A stretch of DNA of 64,000 bases from Hofstenia miamia (taxonomy: Eukaryota; Xenacoelomorpha; Acoela), in assembly GCA_004352715.1 (NCBI GenBank), contig SCFE01000004.1:1149706-1213705 (forward strand). The letters are read 5' to 3'. Made by a program: the position numbers and the translations under genes. Positions 48,462 to 59,399 of the stretch are shown here, one piece after another. Numbering within the stretch: position 1 is the first letter of the stretch; each line of letters begins with the position of its first letter. The notes below the pieces were generated by a model, which did no database searches, had not been told where the DNA came from, and saw only the letters and a list, made by a program, of their open reading frames with translations.

Positions 48462-50524
48462 TTTCTATTTATACAAAATTTATTAAAACATATTTACCGA
48501 TTATTGATGCCAAACAAGTACCAGTCGCCTAATTTCAATTTTGGTTTTCCCACGCTTTAAATTTCTGCGTACCTCGTGGCTATGCAGAACTGTGTGCAGG
48601 CGTTTCGTCCACAATTATTTTTGTCAAACCGTTTTGGCGACTAATACTTGCCGAAATTAAACTGTCAAAATTACTAAATGCATTTTCCAAGAATTAAAAC
48701 AAATTATTGATAGAGTTTTATTTGCTATTCTTGAATGATGCTACAATTGACTACTCTACATATGTACTCAATTTCCAATAATCACTTTATTCTATAAATT
48801 CACCACTATTCTTTCCACATTTTACATGAAATATTGATTTTCTCAATGTCTTTTGATTAGGTTTTCTGAAGCTTTTTCGTTTAACAATAAACTTGTACGC
48901 ATCCAGGTAATATGTTGAAGATTCCTTTAAGGTGGTTGCTTTACCTTAACATTCCTAGCACTTGATATCTATAATAAAAACGAACGAGACTTTCAAGGAA
49001 AAACTTCCAGAGGCAGAAGCAAACAATACACAATGGACCAAAAGAGTCATGACAGTGGTCCATTGGCTGAGAATTAAATGAGGATTAAAATTGGATGGCA
49101 AGATTTATTAGATAGCAAACTAGCTAGTTGTAGTGTCATGCATAATTCTTTACACTATTTTTCATTTGACAAGGCATTATAACATGAAATATATATATAT
49201 ATATATTCCCGTTGTTGCAACACAAATCGAAGAAAAATCATGAACACACAATTTTTACGCTTTGTAAGGTACATACCAAACATTAAATTTATCTATATAT
49301 TTTTGAGAAGTGGAAACACTTTCCAAAATATTAATTCCAATAATGTAAATTTCAGAAATGATGGCACAGTTGCAAAGAATAATCTAACGAATTTGATATT
49401 GTCTTGCGAACAAAACTAATACTGAGTCACTGTAAACTCTCATTTCCAACTACTTTAAAGTTTCGCATGGTGGACAACAGATGTGCCTAATGTCTATCAA
49501 AAATATTGTGTAACTGGAATTCAGTGCAATTTTCAAATGAATTTTCTCTTTCAAATTTATATTAGTCAATTCTTCTCTAAGCCTTAGAAAAATTTATTTC
49601 AAATCCTAGAAATTTTAAGAAACATACTTAGTGGTTGCAGATTGTTAGTGTCGTCGATTGAAGTGAAAATTCATATTTATAGATTACAGATTTATCCGTT
49701 TTTTTAATTTAACTTGACATTGGAAACATTTAAGTATAACATTGTCATAACAGCAGTGCTAGAACAAATACACGTTTTAAATTAAAAATCGAAAATTACG
49801 ACTGGAACAAATTTTTAAATATACCAATATTTCTACAGATTTAACTTTTACATTTTAGAATATGCGCTATTCTGATCAAAAATATAATTTTTAGTTCAAT
49901 CCAAGTCGCTAGAGTATCGCCGGTCGCGGGGTCAATCGGGGCACTCTGTTTGAGAACGTCAGTGGATCACGGCGTCTCTAATAGTATTTAGTTGCCCCGG
50001 TAATTTCTATTTGAAAAAATAAACATTTACAAGTCATCCTTAATTGTTATCCTTATACAAATTGGACCAGATTTAAATTCGTAATTGTGGCTCCTTTTCT
50101 CCTGTACTACCTAGAAGATCACTAATATGCGTGTTTCAAATGTTTTTGATAATGATTAACTTTAAAATAACTTTTAATAGAAAAATCAAGAGATTTATTT
50201 ATAAATATATATATATAAGGCTATGACTTCCTACAGCAACTATTTTCATCAAAAACCCCTCAATCTCTTGTGATGAAGCTTTTTGTGCTGATTCAATAAT
50301 TGAAACAAATTTTCTTAATTCTTAAAATTATTAATGAAATTTGGCATTTAAAATTTGATTTTTAGGAATTTTGCAGCAAAAAATGTTGAAATAGTTAGTT
50401 AAAGTGATCTTTACAAAATTAAATATTTGGATTCAGAAATTTTTTTCAAAATGTTGGTAAACTTTTTCATTCACATGAAATAAGGATTTTTCGACGCATT
50501 TATTTGTTGAAATATGGTGTCCAT
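48462..50524. other. Intergenic DNA, no gene seen
   Basis: (TA)n tract at about 49187-49205. A small GC-rich patch at 49905-50000 (CGCCGGTCGCGGGGTCAATC) is not a tRNA or rRNA that I can recognise. Confidence 0.45.
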
Positions 50525-51080
50525 TTACTCAATGCTTATGAAACACATTTTAACTATCTCGAATTGATGCAGATGTTTACTTATTTCAACAACATCAGGA
50601 TTAGATGTCCCACCAGTTTGCCAAGACCTACACCAAGAGTTTATTACGAATTCAGTTAGTGATTGGATTTTGGGTAGTTTTAGAGGCATATGAATCAAAA
50701 GAAAGCATAGTGCTCCTGAATTCAAATGTGATTTACAGATATTTCGAGTATTAATAGTTTGAATGTTGGGTAATTTATTCGTCACTCTGAAATATTTATC
50801 CAAAGACCCAAGTAAAAATTTATAGTGATCAAGTGATGTTACATTTTCCTCTTGTACAATTATATTTTCTTCTTTGAAATAACTCTTATTGCATTATATT
50901 TATCTCGAACTTTATTAATATAAGGTAATAGTTACTGTTAAGACTTCTTGTTCCGCTTTCAAATGCATCATCAAACACCAATCTTAGCACTCTGCTTTCA
51001 ACAGGCAGCAAGTTTGGAAACAAGTAATCTTTTATTTTCCATTCCTCTTGTAGAAATTATCGACGCCTTTATTTGATCCA
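50525..51080 (-). pseudogene. Degenerate protein-like relic, family unknown
   Basis: On the minus strand, protein-like frames follow each other with frameshifts: YLFPNLLPVESRVLRLVFDD (near 51020), then LDHYKFLLGSLDKYFRVTNK (near 50810). These run into a 92-codon frame to 50525 with SWCRSWQTGGTSNPDVVEIS. The composition looks coding, but I cannot place it; a decayed transposase or host pseudogene is possible. Confidence 0.28.
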
Positions 51081-52190
51081 ATATTTATTACTGTTGTGAC
51101 ACAAGCGCCTCTTCACATTTAATTTATTTCAATTAAACCCATTAGTTGATGACATGATTTCGTTAAATAAATTGTGGGAAGTTCCCTTTTTAAACATATG
51201 TCTTCATCTCATACTAAAATCACAAGAATTTCATAATTTCCAGTTATTAATGTGCAATATAGTTTTCACTAATATTGTGACAAGTTTTAGGGAAGTGATC
51301 CAAATTCAATACGTTAGCAAGGAAAACCCCAACCGTAAACAACAAGTTAACTCCAAGTGTCTGCATACGCTTAATAAATTTATTTGCATAGATATATTTG
51401 AAGAAATATGCAGAACCCAATTGTGACAAACCTATTTGTAATAACATTTGTGTAAGAAACACCTTTAACGTGAACTTCACCATTTGCGAATTTATTGAGT
51501 GCAATTTAACTATTTGGTTTATAGTCATGTTAAAGTAGAACGTCATTCCTTAACGGTGTTGTTAACGTATTGAATTCGGATCACTAAGGATAAATTTCCC
51601 TATAATTTCACGATAAGTTACAGAGGTCCTGTCAATAATTTCCCATTTCCCGAATTTTAAGGGCTTGGACGTTACTGATTATAAGTACCTATTTCTGAAG
51701 CAATCAAGAGTAATATATCTTTGGAAAATCTGCGAAAACTTTTCATTTTTTAGTATTATATTGAAAATATTCGACTAATAAGCGTATCTCAGAAAACCAA
51801 TGATATTTATTTGAGAACTGTTTGTGAAGAAAAATATCCCAACATTTTTAAAAGATTGAAGTTCAATATATCAATTTTGAGAGGAGCTGCTTAAAAGATG
51901 TTCGACACTGAACGATATAATATCCACATCATAATATCAAAAAAAATGGATTTATTCAATTAAAGTACAAGCCATGCTATTTTAAAGTCTACAAACAATG
52001 TGTATCTCTTTTTATTTCTGAATTGTATAATCTTTTGTAGAAAGAGTATTAATATATTTTCTCAAACATTGCGGTCTAGGTGAGAGAGCTACTGGGATCC
52101 CAATATCTACTGATAAATGTGGAACTTTTGCGTTATCTCCCTCCAAATTTTTGCAAAAATATGCCAGTTTATCAATATAATAATTATAGT
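51081..52190. other. Intergenic DNA, no gene supported
   Basis: Overlapping frames on both strands at 51154-51546 have no family resemblance and probably arise from composition. Confidence 0.4.
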
Positions 52191-52302
52191 CCTAACCCTA
52201 ACCCCAACCCCAACATCCACACTAATCCAAAACAAAACCCTAATCCTAAGCAAAGCCAACCCACGCCTTCGTCCTAACTCTAACCCAAACCATCCCCCAA
52301 AC
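52191..52302 (-). repeat. Degenerate telomere-like tract, CCCTAA on plus strand
   Basis: CCTAACCCTAACCCCAACCC followed by diverged CCTAA units. Orientation is opposite to the tract at 52662. Confidence 0.75.
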
Positions 52303-52661
52303 ATTAAGTAGAAGGAATATGCAAATATATTATTATCAGCAATTTTCAAAATGAATTATAAAATAATTATAATATACTACCATTAATATGCTAATTACTG
52401 GTTCAACCAGTCGTCTTTTGTTTGTTTACATCAATTGTAAGATTTGGCAAAGTTTATTCAATCAACCCACATCTTTTTCCCTCACATCTTTTTACTCAGT
52501 TACTTTGCTTCAAAACCTTCTTAAAAGACTTTGCTTTGCTTACATAATTTAAAATGAATAAGTTTTCATTGAGTCGGCTCTATCATGATGCTAAGATTTA
52601 TGGTTTGGGCAAGGTAGAACTTAGCTTAAAGTTATGGTTGTGTTTATGTTTAGAATGTTTT

Positions 52662-52752
52662 GGGTTAGGGTTAGAGATATGATTATATATAGTTAAATTT
52701 GGAGTTAGGTTTATGGTTTGGGATATGGTTTGGTTTAGGGTTAGGGTTAAGG
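52662..52752 (+). repeat. Degenerate telomere-like tract, TTAGGG on plus strand
   Basis: GGGTTAGGGTTAG at one end and TTTAGGGTTAGGGTTAAGG at the other, with diverged GTTTGG units between. Confidence 0.75.
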
Positions 52753-52998
52753 TTATTTTTAAACTTCGACCTATTTTCAATTCTAGTTATAGTCCTCCTC
52801 ATGCTTTGATCCTAGATTCGCCTCTGCTACAATTTAGAATGACTTCGCTGTACTGCGTAGATGAAAGAATTATACGTTGATTGAGTAAAAACGTTTATTT
52901 CTTGCCATACAGAGCTGAGATGTTAAAAGTTATCAGCGGAAATAAAAACTCTTGTAATGTGTAATTACAAAACAAAAATCAAATCAATTGCAATATTA

Positions 52999-53386
52999 TG
53001 CAGGTACCAGGTGGCCAATTCAACTCCAAATATGGACCTACATTTCTTTCAATTGCATTTGCGGTTACTGTTTATTGATTAAATAATCAATGAGATAGCA
53101 ATTACATAAGAATGATAACAACCAAAACGAAAACAAAAAAGGGAATTGAAATATTTCATTTTTCATTTTCGTTTTTCATTTTTTATTTTTCGTTTTCATT
53201 TTTCAATTTTCAATTTTTGTTTTTCTTTTGAAAAATTTTAAAAATGGAAATTGGCAAAATGAAATTTGAAAAGTGACAATGAAAAATGGTCATTTCCGTT
53301 TTTCAACTGCAATTTTCACTTAATCTTTCCAAATGATCAAAATGAAAAAGGAAAAACGGAATTGAATTGGCCACCTGTTACCTGCA
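52999..53386 (+). mobile_element. TA-flanked MITE with TTTTCATTTT-rich interior
   Basis: Near-perfect terminal inverted repeats of about 27 bp (TGCAGGTACCAGGTGGCCAA and complement) are flanked by TA on both sides, fitting a Tc1/mariner-type target. The interior is low-complexity pyrimidine-rich (TTTTCATTTTTCGTTTTC-like), followed by purine-rich AAAATGGAAA sequence. It could fold into a long hairpin. No coding capacity. Confidence 0.75.
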
Positions 53387-53559
53387 TACAATATAATCAT
53401 AAACAAATTTTGTTTCAAAAATTTATTTCACTGTTTTTCAATATTTATAGTAGTTAAATATGTCTTTTAATAATTTGAATTTACTGGGTTTTTGAATTTC
53501 GTCGAGCGCGAATAATTAAAACAATTCTCTAGTAATCAGCCACTACACCTACGCTTGTA

Positions 53560-54063
53560 ATCTATTGAATTGCATAAGCATTCGTCAACAAGAACGCATT
53601 AATACTGTATTTAACTGGTCCATTACCACTTTTTTGCAAATTAGCAAACAAGATATTCGCACAAATTTACAACAACTGAAAATACGGTCACCTAAATATC
53701 AAACAATGTTTTGTAGCCTGGTAACTATGTTTAAATATTTGCACAAATTGTCACCAGCAACTAGGTTTCTAGACAATGTCATAGCCTGCAATAAACGCAC
53801 TAATATCTTTATAATTAATGAGAAAATTAAGTGCAAGTCTTATCAAGACTAATTGGAATTAACACAACAAGCATGTGGAATAAATTGGACACACAAGTAA
53901 GGAATGCCCCTAATATCAAAATATTCAAGAAACTGTTAAAGGAGAATTTGCTAAACAAACAATTTATATTAGGATCTTCTAAGAGATTAAATGTGTGGCA
54001 AGGGATGATTGAGTAAATTATATTTATTTGTTTAATGTTATTATTTTGTGGATTTTATGTTTA
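53560..54063 (+). mobile_element. RT-element (LINE family E) C-terminal relic, allele without hAT insert
   Basis: Frames at 53565-53852 and 53831-54016 together read as the C-terminal tail of a LINE ORF2, ending GINTTSMWNKLDTQVRNAPN, then IKIFKKLLKENLLN. This fits the usual xxWNxLP... and FKKxLK ending. A one-step frameshift separates them. The catalytic RT core is missing. It carries a single, uninterrupted GTTTCTAG at 53765-53772, the empty target of the hAT element below. Confidence 0.55.
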
Positions 54064-54192
54064 NGCACAAATTGTCACCAGCAACTAGGTTTCTAGCAGA
54101 GGCGCACCCAGAGGGGGGGGGAAGTGGGGGAACGTTCCCCCCCTCAACAGAGCAGAGATGCTTCCATTTCTCATGAAATTTTTGCCTATAAC

Positions 54193-54415
54193 CAGTAGCG
54201 TAGGCAAGGGGACATGCTAAAAAGTTTCCCGACAAATTTTCAGAATTGCCTTTGAGTGGTTAAATAAAAAAAGTAATAAGAAATTAAAAACTGCAGTAGT
54301 GAAATGTATTTCTTAGCGTCCAATTCGTCATTATTTTAAAAATTTTTGCGGGGCTTTGCCCAGGTGATCTCGACGGATACATTCCTCTCACGGGAAAATC
54401 CTGCGCAGGCCACTG
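54193..54415 (+). mobile_element. Nested hAT MITE (223 bp)
   Basis: Ends CAGTAGCGTAGGCAAGG and CCTGCGCAGGCCACTG; flanks CCTATAAC (54185-54192) and CCTACAAC (54416-54423), an 8-bp duplication with one change. Homologous to 42770-42975, for example GTGAAATG(T/C)ATTT and GAAAATCCTG. Confidence 0.85.
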
Positions 54416-55400
54416 CCTACAACAATCATATTACGTAATATATATATATATATATATAGACAGAATTAAATTATTGAAATAATTGGAAAATTTTTAATCT
54501 ATTGAATATTTTATACAATCGATTAGTGCACTCTGCTCAAAAAGCAAAATTGCCAATATTTAAGATTGACTTAAATCTTACTGAAATGTATAATTAGGAC
54601 TCCAGGTTAAAGAAGCATTATTGTCTTGCTTAGTAAATTTATATAGCATTGGCTGTTGAGTGTACTACACAGTTAATGAGCAGAAAATAAATTATGCCTT
54701 CACCACCAAATTCACCGTTTTTTGTACATTGAATGTTTAACATTAACCTTACTTTGCACAATTGTGATATTAACATCTTGTGATGTCAAACCTAAAGAAA
54801 TTAAACTATGATCACATCATTTACATAAGGTATCTAAAGCAGAACCAAATTTGCCTTTAGTGATTATGATTAGTGGCAACATAAACTTTTGATTTTCTAG
54901 ACAAATTTGTTAGTTTACTAACAGAAATATGAAGCACTAGTAACATTTTTTGTTATCTCACAACGATGATTTTTTTTGAAAATGTTCTTATATGTTATGT
55001 TATATATTGATTTTTATTAATTTCCAAACTAGTTAATTTACTATGATTTTTGATCTATTATTTTCATTCTAATTATCGCCAAAATCGAATAATTTATGGA
55101 ATTAATCTATTGGTGGAATTCCAATTAAGAATTGTCCACCCCTGCGTGTTTGTATTTGACAAGGGGTAATTTAATGGACATCTTAACTGAAACTATGAAT
55201 GAGAAATATAGTCATTTTGAATGAAATGTTTATAAAATTATGTTTTGCTAAAGTGAAAATAATTTGAACACGCTTTCTATATTCCTTAACTTGTAGTGAA
55301 ATATTATGAATTATAAAGCTAATAATAATTCGAATTATGGCATGTTGCAAAGTGTAACTAACGCTTCTTTGCGACAGCACAGCTGAAATACGAAATGATT

Positions 55401-55638
55401 NNNNNNNNNNNNNNNNNNNNNNNNNNNNNNNNNNNNNNNNNNNNNNNNNNNNNNNNNNNNNNNNNNNNNNNNNNNNNNNNNNNNNNNNNNNNNNNNNNNN
55501 NNNNNNNNNNNNNNNNNNNNNNNNNNNNNNNNNNNNNNNNNNNNNNNNNNNNNNNNNNNNNNNNNNNNNNNNNNNNNNNNNNNNNNNNNNNNNNNNNNNN
55601 NNNNNNNNNNNNNNNNNNNNNNNNNNNNNNNNNNNNNN
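55401..55638. other. Assembly gap (238 N) inside hAT element
   Basis: Run of N within the insertion. Confidence 1.
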
Positions 55639-55685
55639 ATATGAAATAGTTCCCCTCCTCAGAGAAAAAGCTCGGTGCGCCCCTG

Positions 55686-55990
55686 GTTTCTAGACAATGT
55701 CATAGCCTGCAATAAACGCACTAATATCTTTATAATTAATGAGAAAATTAAGTGCAAGTCTTATCAAGACTAATTGGAATTAACACAACAAGCATGTGGA
55801 ATAAATTGGACACACAAGTAAGGAATGCCCCTAATATCAAAATATTCAAGAAACTGTTAAAAGAGAATTTTCTAAACAAACAATTTATATTAGGATCTTC
55901 TAAGAGATTAAATGTGTGGCAAGGGATGATCAAGTAAATTATATTTATTTGTTTAATGTTATTATTTTGTGGATTTTATGTTTAATTTGA
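55686..55990 (+). mobile_element. Continuation of LINE family E relic, allele with hAT insert
   Basis: Matches 53765-54063 with a few substitutions (AAAGGAGAATTTGC versus AAAAGAGAATTTTC; GATTGAG versus GATCAAG), as expected for two alleles. It continues beyond the point where the first allele is cut by the N. Confidence 0.8.
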
Positions 55991-56084
55991 AAATAAGTTA
56001 TTCAAATATAAATATAACTAAAGTATAGATTGATCCTTAAAAATGTTCGTTTTAAAATATTCGCAAATTTATAACAAATTTATA

Positions 56085-56209
56085 TCAAATTTAAGCAAAA
56101 TTAAATATTTTTTTAATAAATATTTTTAATACGAACATTCTTTTATGAAAATAATGTTCGTATAAAAAATATTTATTAAAAATAATTACTTAATTTTGTT
56201 TAAATTTGA
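56085..56209. repeat. Long hairpin, arms about 55 bp, 13-nt loop
   Basis: 56085-56139 pairs with 56153-56209 almost throughout (ATACGAACATT versus AATGTTCGTAT at the loop). It lies 54 bases upstream of the mariner-like frame. Confidence 0.88.
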
Positions 56210-56262
56210 CTTCTGTTTAAAGATGTTGTATTAATATAATTTAAAAACTTTATCATTTGGAT

Positions 56263-57100
56263 ATGGATATAAATTCGCGTGATATTAATTTGTTAATTGA
56301 ATTTCTAAGAAGAAATAACCTAAATGCAACAAAATGTCATGAAATAATTTGTCAGCATTTAAAGAAAACATTGTGGGCCTCTGCAGAGTTCAAGTTATGG
56401 CAAAACAATTTTCAGAAGGTGAAAAGATGGACTTTAACGTAAACATGGAAGTGGCTGCCCGTCTACAGATAAACGACTAGAGAACTGAGGAAAGTGATCG
56501 AGGAAGAATTAACCAATAACAATGACTTTACATTGCAGGTGCCGGCCGTCAAACATGATGTATCATTCCATATGATTCGAGACATTGTCACCAAAGACCT
56601 GAGATACTTATCTATTGGGAGCAAGTTGGTGCCCATGTGATATCTAACAACAATAAGGAAAATCGTGTGGCAGGATGCCAAGAAATCCTACAGTACTTGT
56701 CTACCCTAAATACATATAAAAATTTGATCATCATTGACGAAAAACAGTTTTTTGAACGACCGATTGGAAACTCAGCCATAAGACGTCAATGGGTGGCACC
56801 TGATGGCGATAAGCCTAAATTTGCCCAATGGATAAAAAGTTTATGGCCATGGTGGCCATTACATTTACAGGCTTAAGCTATGTGAAGGTTTTACCAATTG
56901 GTCAAACAATTGCTTCAAATGTCTACATTGATTTCCTTGCTGAAACATTGACTGCATTTGATTCATACGATCTCAGAATGTCACACAAAGCTATTTCGCC
57001 AGCGAATTGCGTGATCATGCACGACAATGCCAGGCCGCATGTTTCTAAGTTAACATCTGATTATCTCGAATCCAAAAACTTAAGACGTCTACATCCCTAA
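56263..57100 (+). pseudogene. mariner/Tc1-like transposase pseudogene
   Basis: Broken frames follow the order of an ITm transposase: an N-terminal helix-turn-helix region (INLLIEFLRRNNLNATKCHE, 56263-56442), the GSGCPSTDKR linker, and an HTH-like segment (ELRKVIEEELTNNNDFTLQV). The catalytic domain follows, with IIIDEKQFF near 56735 (first acidic residue) and CVIMHDNARPHVS near 57010-57048 (second). At least three frameshifts or stops are present. The frame ends soon after the second acidic box, so the third catalytic residue is missing. Terminal repeats were not identified, although a long hairpin sits just upstream. Confidence 0.85.
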
Positions 57101-57714
57101 AAATAGAAAGATTGACTAGTTTTGTTTACCAATATTTATTATAACACCCTAGTTCTACTGAATTAAATATGCCTTAAGATTGCTGGACATTGTTTTGTAA
57201 AGCATTCTACGCTTCTTTTATATTTTGAATACTACTGCTAATTTCATTCATGTGATTTTATTGCGGTAAATTGAATTTATTTCTGGAGCTAACTACGCAG
57301 ATTGTTTGCATTACCACAAGGAAATAAAGGCCTTCGTCACTTAAGTAATTTTTGTTATATTATTATTGAAATAAATTTACCTGTTTTTTATTAAGTGTAA
57401 GCACATTTGAACTAGAGTTGAAATGTGCTTGCCTTAGATGTTACCTTAAGTTATTTAGCAATAATATTTTATTATTATTATAGTTATCACATTTTAAGTT
57501 AAAATTTTAATACTTACCCTTAAACATTTTTGAAGTATAAGTTCGTTTATATATTGTTTAATGCAAATGTTTTAAATGTTTGTGCAAATATATGCTTGAT
57601 TGACTCTTTTTTTCTATATATTTATATTATATTCTTATAATTGGAAAATTCAATTTTATAATTTTCTAAGATATACTTTACTTATCAACACATATACAAG
57701 AACAAATATATGTA
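57101..57714. other. AT-rich DNA with one short perfect hairpin
   Basis: AAGCACATTT (57399-57408) pairs with AAATGTGCTT (57421-57430). No gene seen. Confidence 0.5.
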
Positions 57715-58060
57715 TTTGATAAATTCAAACATTTCTAAAAGCAACATACATTTTCTACTTACATGTTAACAAATAATAAGAAATATATAAGAACAACTTT
57801 ATGGCGATCCTAAGTTCAACCATCTCAAAGCAACATCATTTTATATTAAAAAAATTTAAAAATACAAGAACTTTATGGCTATCCTAAAATCAAACATTTC
57901 TCCAAGCAATACATTTTTTGGTAAACAATTAAGAAATAATTTATAGCAATCCTAAATTCAAAGAATTTCCAAACCAGTATGTTTCCTAAATAACAATTAA
58001 GAAGACAATAGAAAAGAACAACCTTGTGGCTATCAATTTTAATCATTTCTCCATGGAATT
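57715..58060 (+). repeat. Degenerate tandem repeat, unit about 65-85 bp
   Basis: About five diverged units share GAACAACTTTATGGCGATCC, TAAATTCAAACATTTCT and CAAAGCAACAT (unit starts near 57715, 57795, 57869, 57935 and 58015). It lies directly upstream of the family A LINE. Confidence 0.75.
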
Positions 58061-58302
58061 TTTCAGTCGTTTGCTTCGTAAGGGAGCCTGCTTGTCTCAA
58101 CAAATAATGATTCAAAGCTCTCATGCCCTGCCCAGGGTCGTGCACCCTCGCCTGGCCAATAAACAAAGGTTTATATCCGTGTTGGAATTGGGTTGGGTCG
58201 GGCTGGATTTGGGCCGAATTTTCGACACAGCAATTTGGTGGGAAAGTAAGTCGAATTTTTTTATTGTGTATACATTAAACATAATTTAAAATTCTACACG
58301 AT

Positions 58303-59259
58303 ATGACTATGAATAATGAAATTGTTAAGAAATTTAATGAATTAAGGAACTTAGTAAATTGTTCAAGAGGCAAGGCTATAGATGATGCACTTTTATTGAG
58401 CCATGAGTCTATTTTGTCTGAACTTAAAAGTTTTTGATATTTGGAAATACTGTCAGTCATGAAGAAAGTTACGCCAATATTTTAAAAAGAAACAAATTAA
58501 ACCAAACAAGCAGCTATTATATTAAATGTACAAGCAAAAATTTAGTGAATAAAGAACCTATAACAAGTACTGATATTTCAAATGTTACACAAGATATTCT
58601 TAAAGAAATTCAAGATGCTAAGGATTTTCCTAAAATTAGAAAGATATTCCCGAATAATGAACTTGTTTTTGCTTGTGAATCTAAAGCTGATGTTGAGGTT
58701 ATTAAAAATAATATTGGGAAAAATAAGTGTATAATTTTGAAAAATACAAAAAGATTGTACCCAAGCTAAAAATTCTAAATGTACCGAGTTATTTTTTAGA
58801 AAACTTCATTGCACCTGAAATCAAAGAAAAAATATTATTTAAAAACCCAAATTTGCAAGATTTGTGTGGTTTAAATGATTCAATGTTTGAAATATTATTT
58901 ACTAAGATTAACGGATATAGTAAAACCTCAATTATTTACGTTAAACTATCCCCAAAAGTACGGACATTCTTGCTTGACAACAGATGTGCAAGGTCAGTGA
59001 ACATTTTTGTGCACGTATGTGTTCTAACTGTGGAATGTATGGACACTCAAGAAATAAGTGTTTAAGAAAATCACATGTGTATATTTTCTGTGCAAAAAAT
59101 CACATACAAATTGTCCAAATAAGAACAATCCTTGTAAATATAAATGTGTAAATTGCAGCACTTCATACCCAATGTAATCATTCTACTTTTTCGAAAGATT
59201 GTCCTATTTATTTGTCTAATATTAAGGTAATAATGCAGAGAACAGAAACTGATGATTGA
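58303..59259 (+). pseudogene. LINE family A ORF1 (gag-like, CCHC zinc knuckle)
   Basis: Starts MTMNNEIVKKFNELRNLVN at 58303 and, with several frameshifts, continues through 58434-59065 to the terminus RTETDD at 59259. A zinc knuckle CSNCGMYGHSRNKC (CX2CX4HX4C) is readable near 59020-59061, with a second cysteine-rich segment after it. Such ORF1 products bind the element's RNA and form RNP particles in Jockey/I-type LINEs. The same C-terminus occurs at 12647-12776 on the minus strand. Frameshifts make it a pseudogene. Confidence 0.8.
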
Positions 59260-59399
59260 CTAACACAATTAGGAAACTTAAATTTTCACGATTCTTACCT
59301 AATTAAGTTTAATTTGAACAATTATGCAACTCCATTCATGCCAAGTTAGGCATATCAAAGTGACAATATTTATAAATATTCACGTTCCTAAAAACTAGT

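Larger units (their letters stand above)
54097..55685 (+). mobile_element. Non-autonomous hAT element (about 1.6 kb incl. 238 N)
   Basis: Ends are CAGAGGCGCACC and GGTGCGCCCCTG (12-bp inverted repeats, one mismatch). It is flanked by perfect 8-bp duplications GTTTCTAG at 54089-54096 and 55686-55693. A poly-G/poly-C hairpin lies just inside the left end (54113-54142). No transposase frame is visible. The interior holds a second hAT MITE (54193-54415), a (TA)n tract (54439-54458) and a 238-base gap (55401-55638). The empty site is present at 53765-53772, so insertion is proven within this assembly. Confidence 0.92.

Noticed and set aside
49905-50000. GC-rich patch considered as a tRNA, 5S or snRNA
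   Set aside because: No A/B boxes in correct order and no plausible fold.
57715-58060. CRISPR-like array
   Set aside because: Units are diverged, AT-rich, lack constant spacer length, and the genome is eukaryotic.
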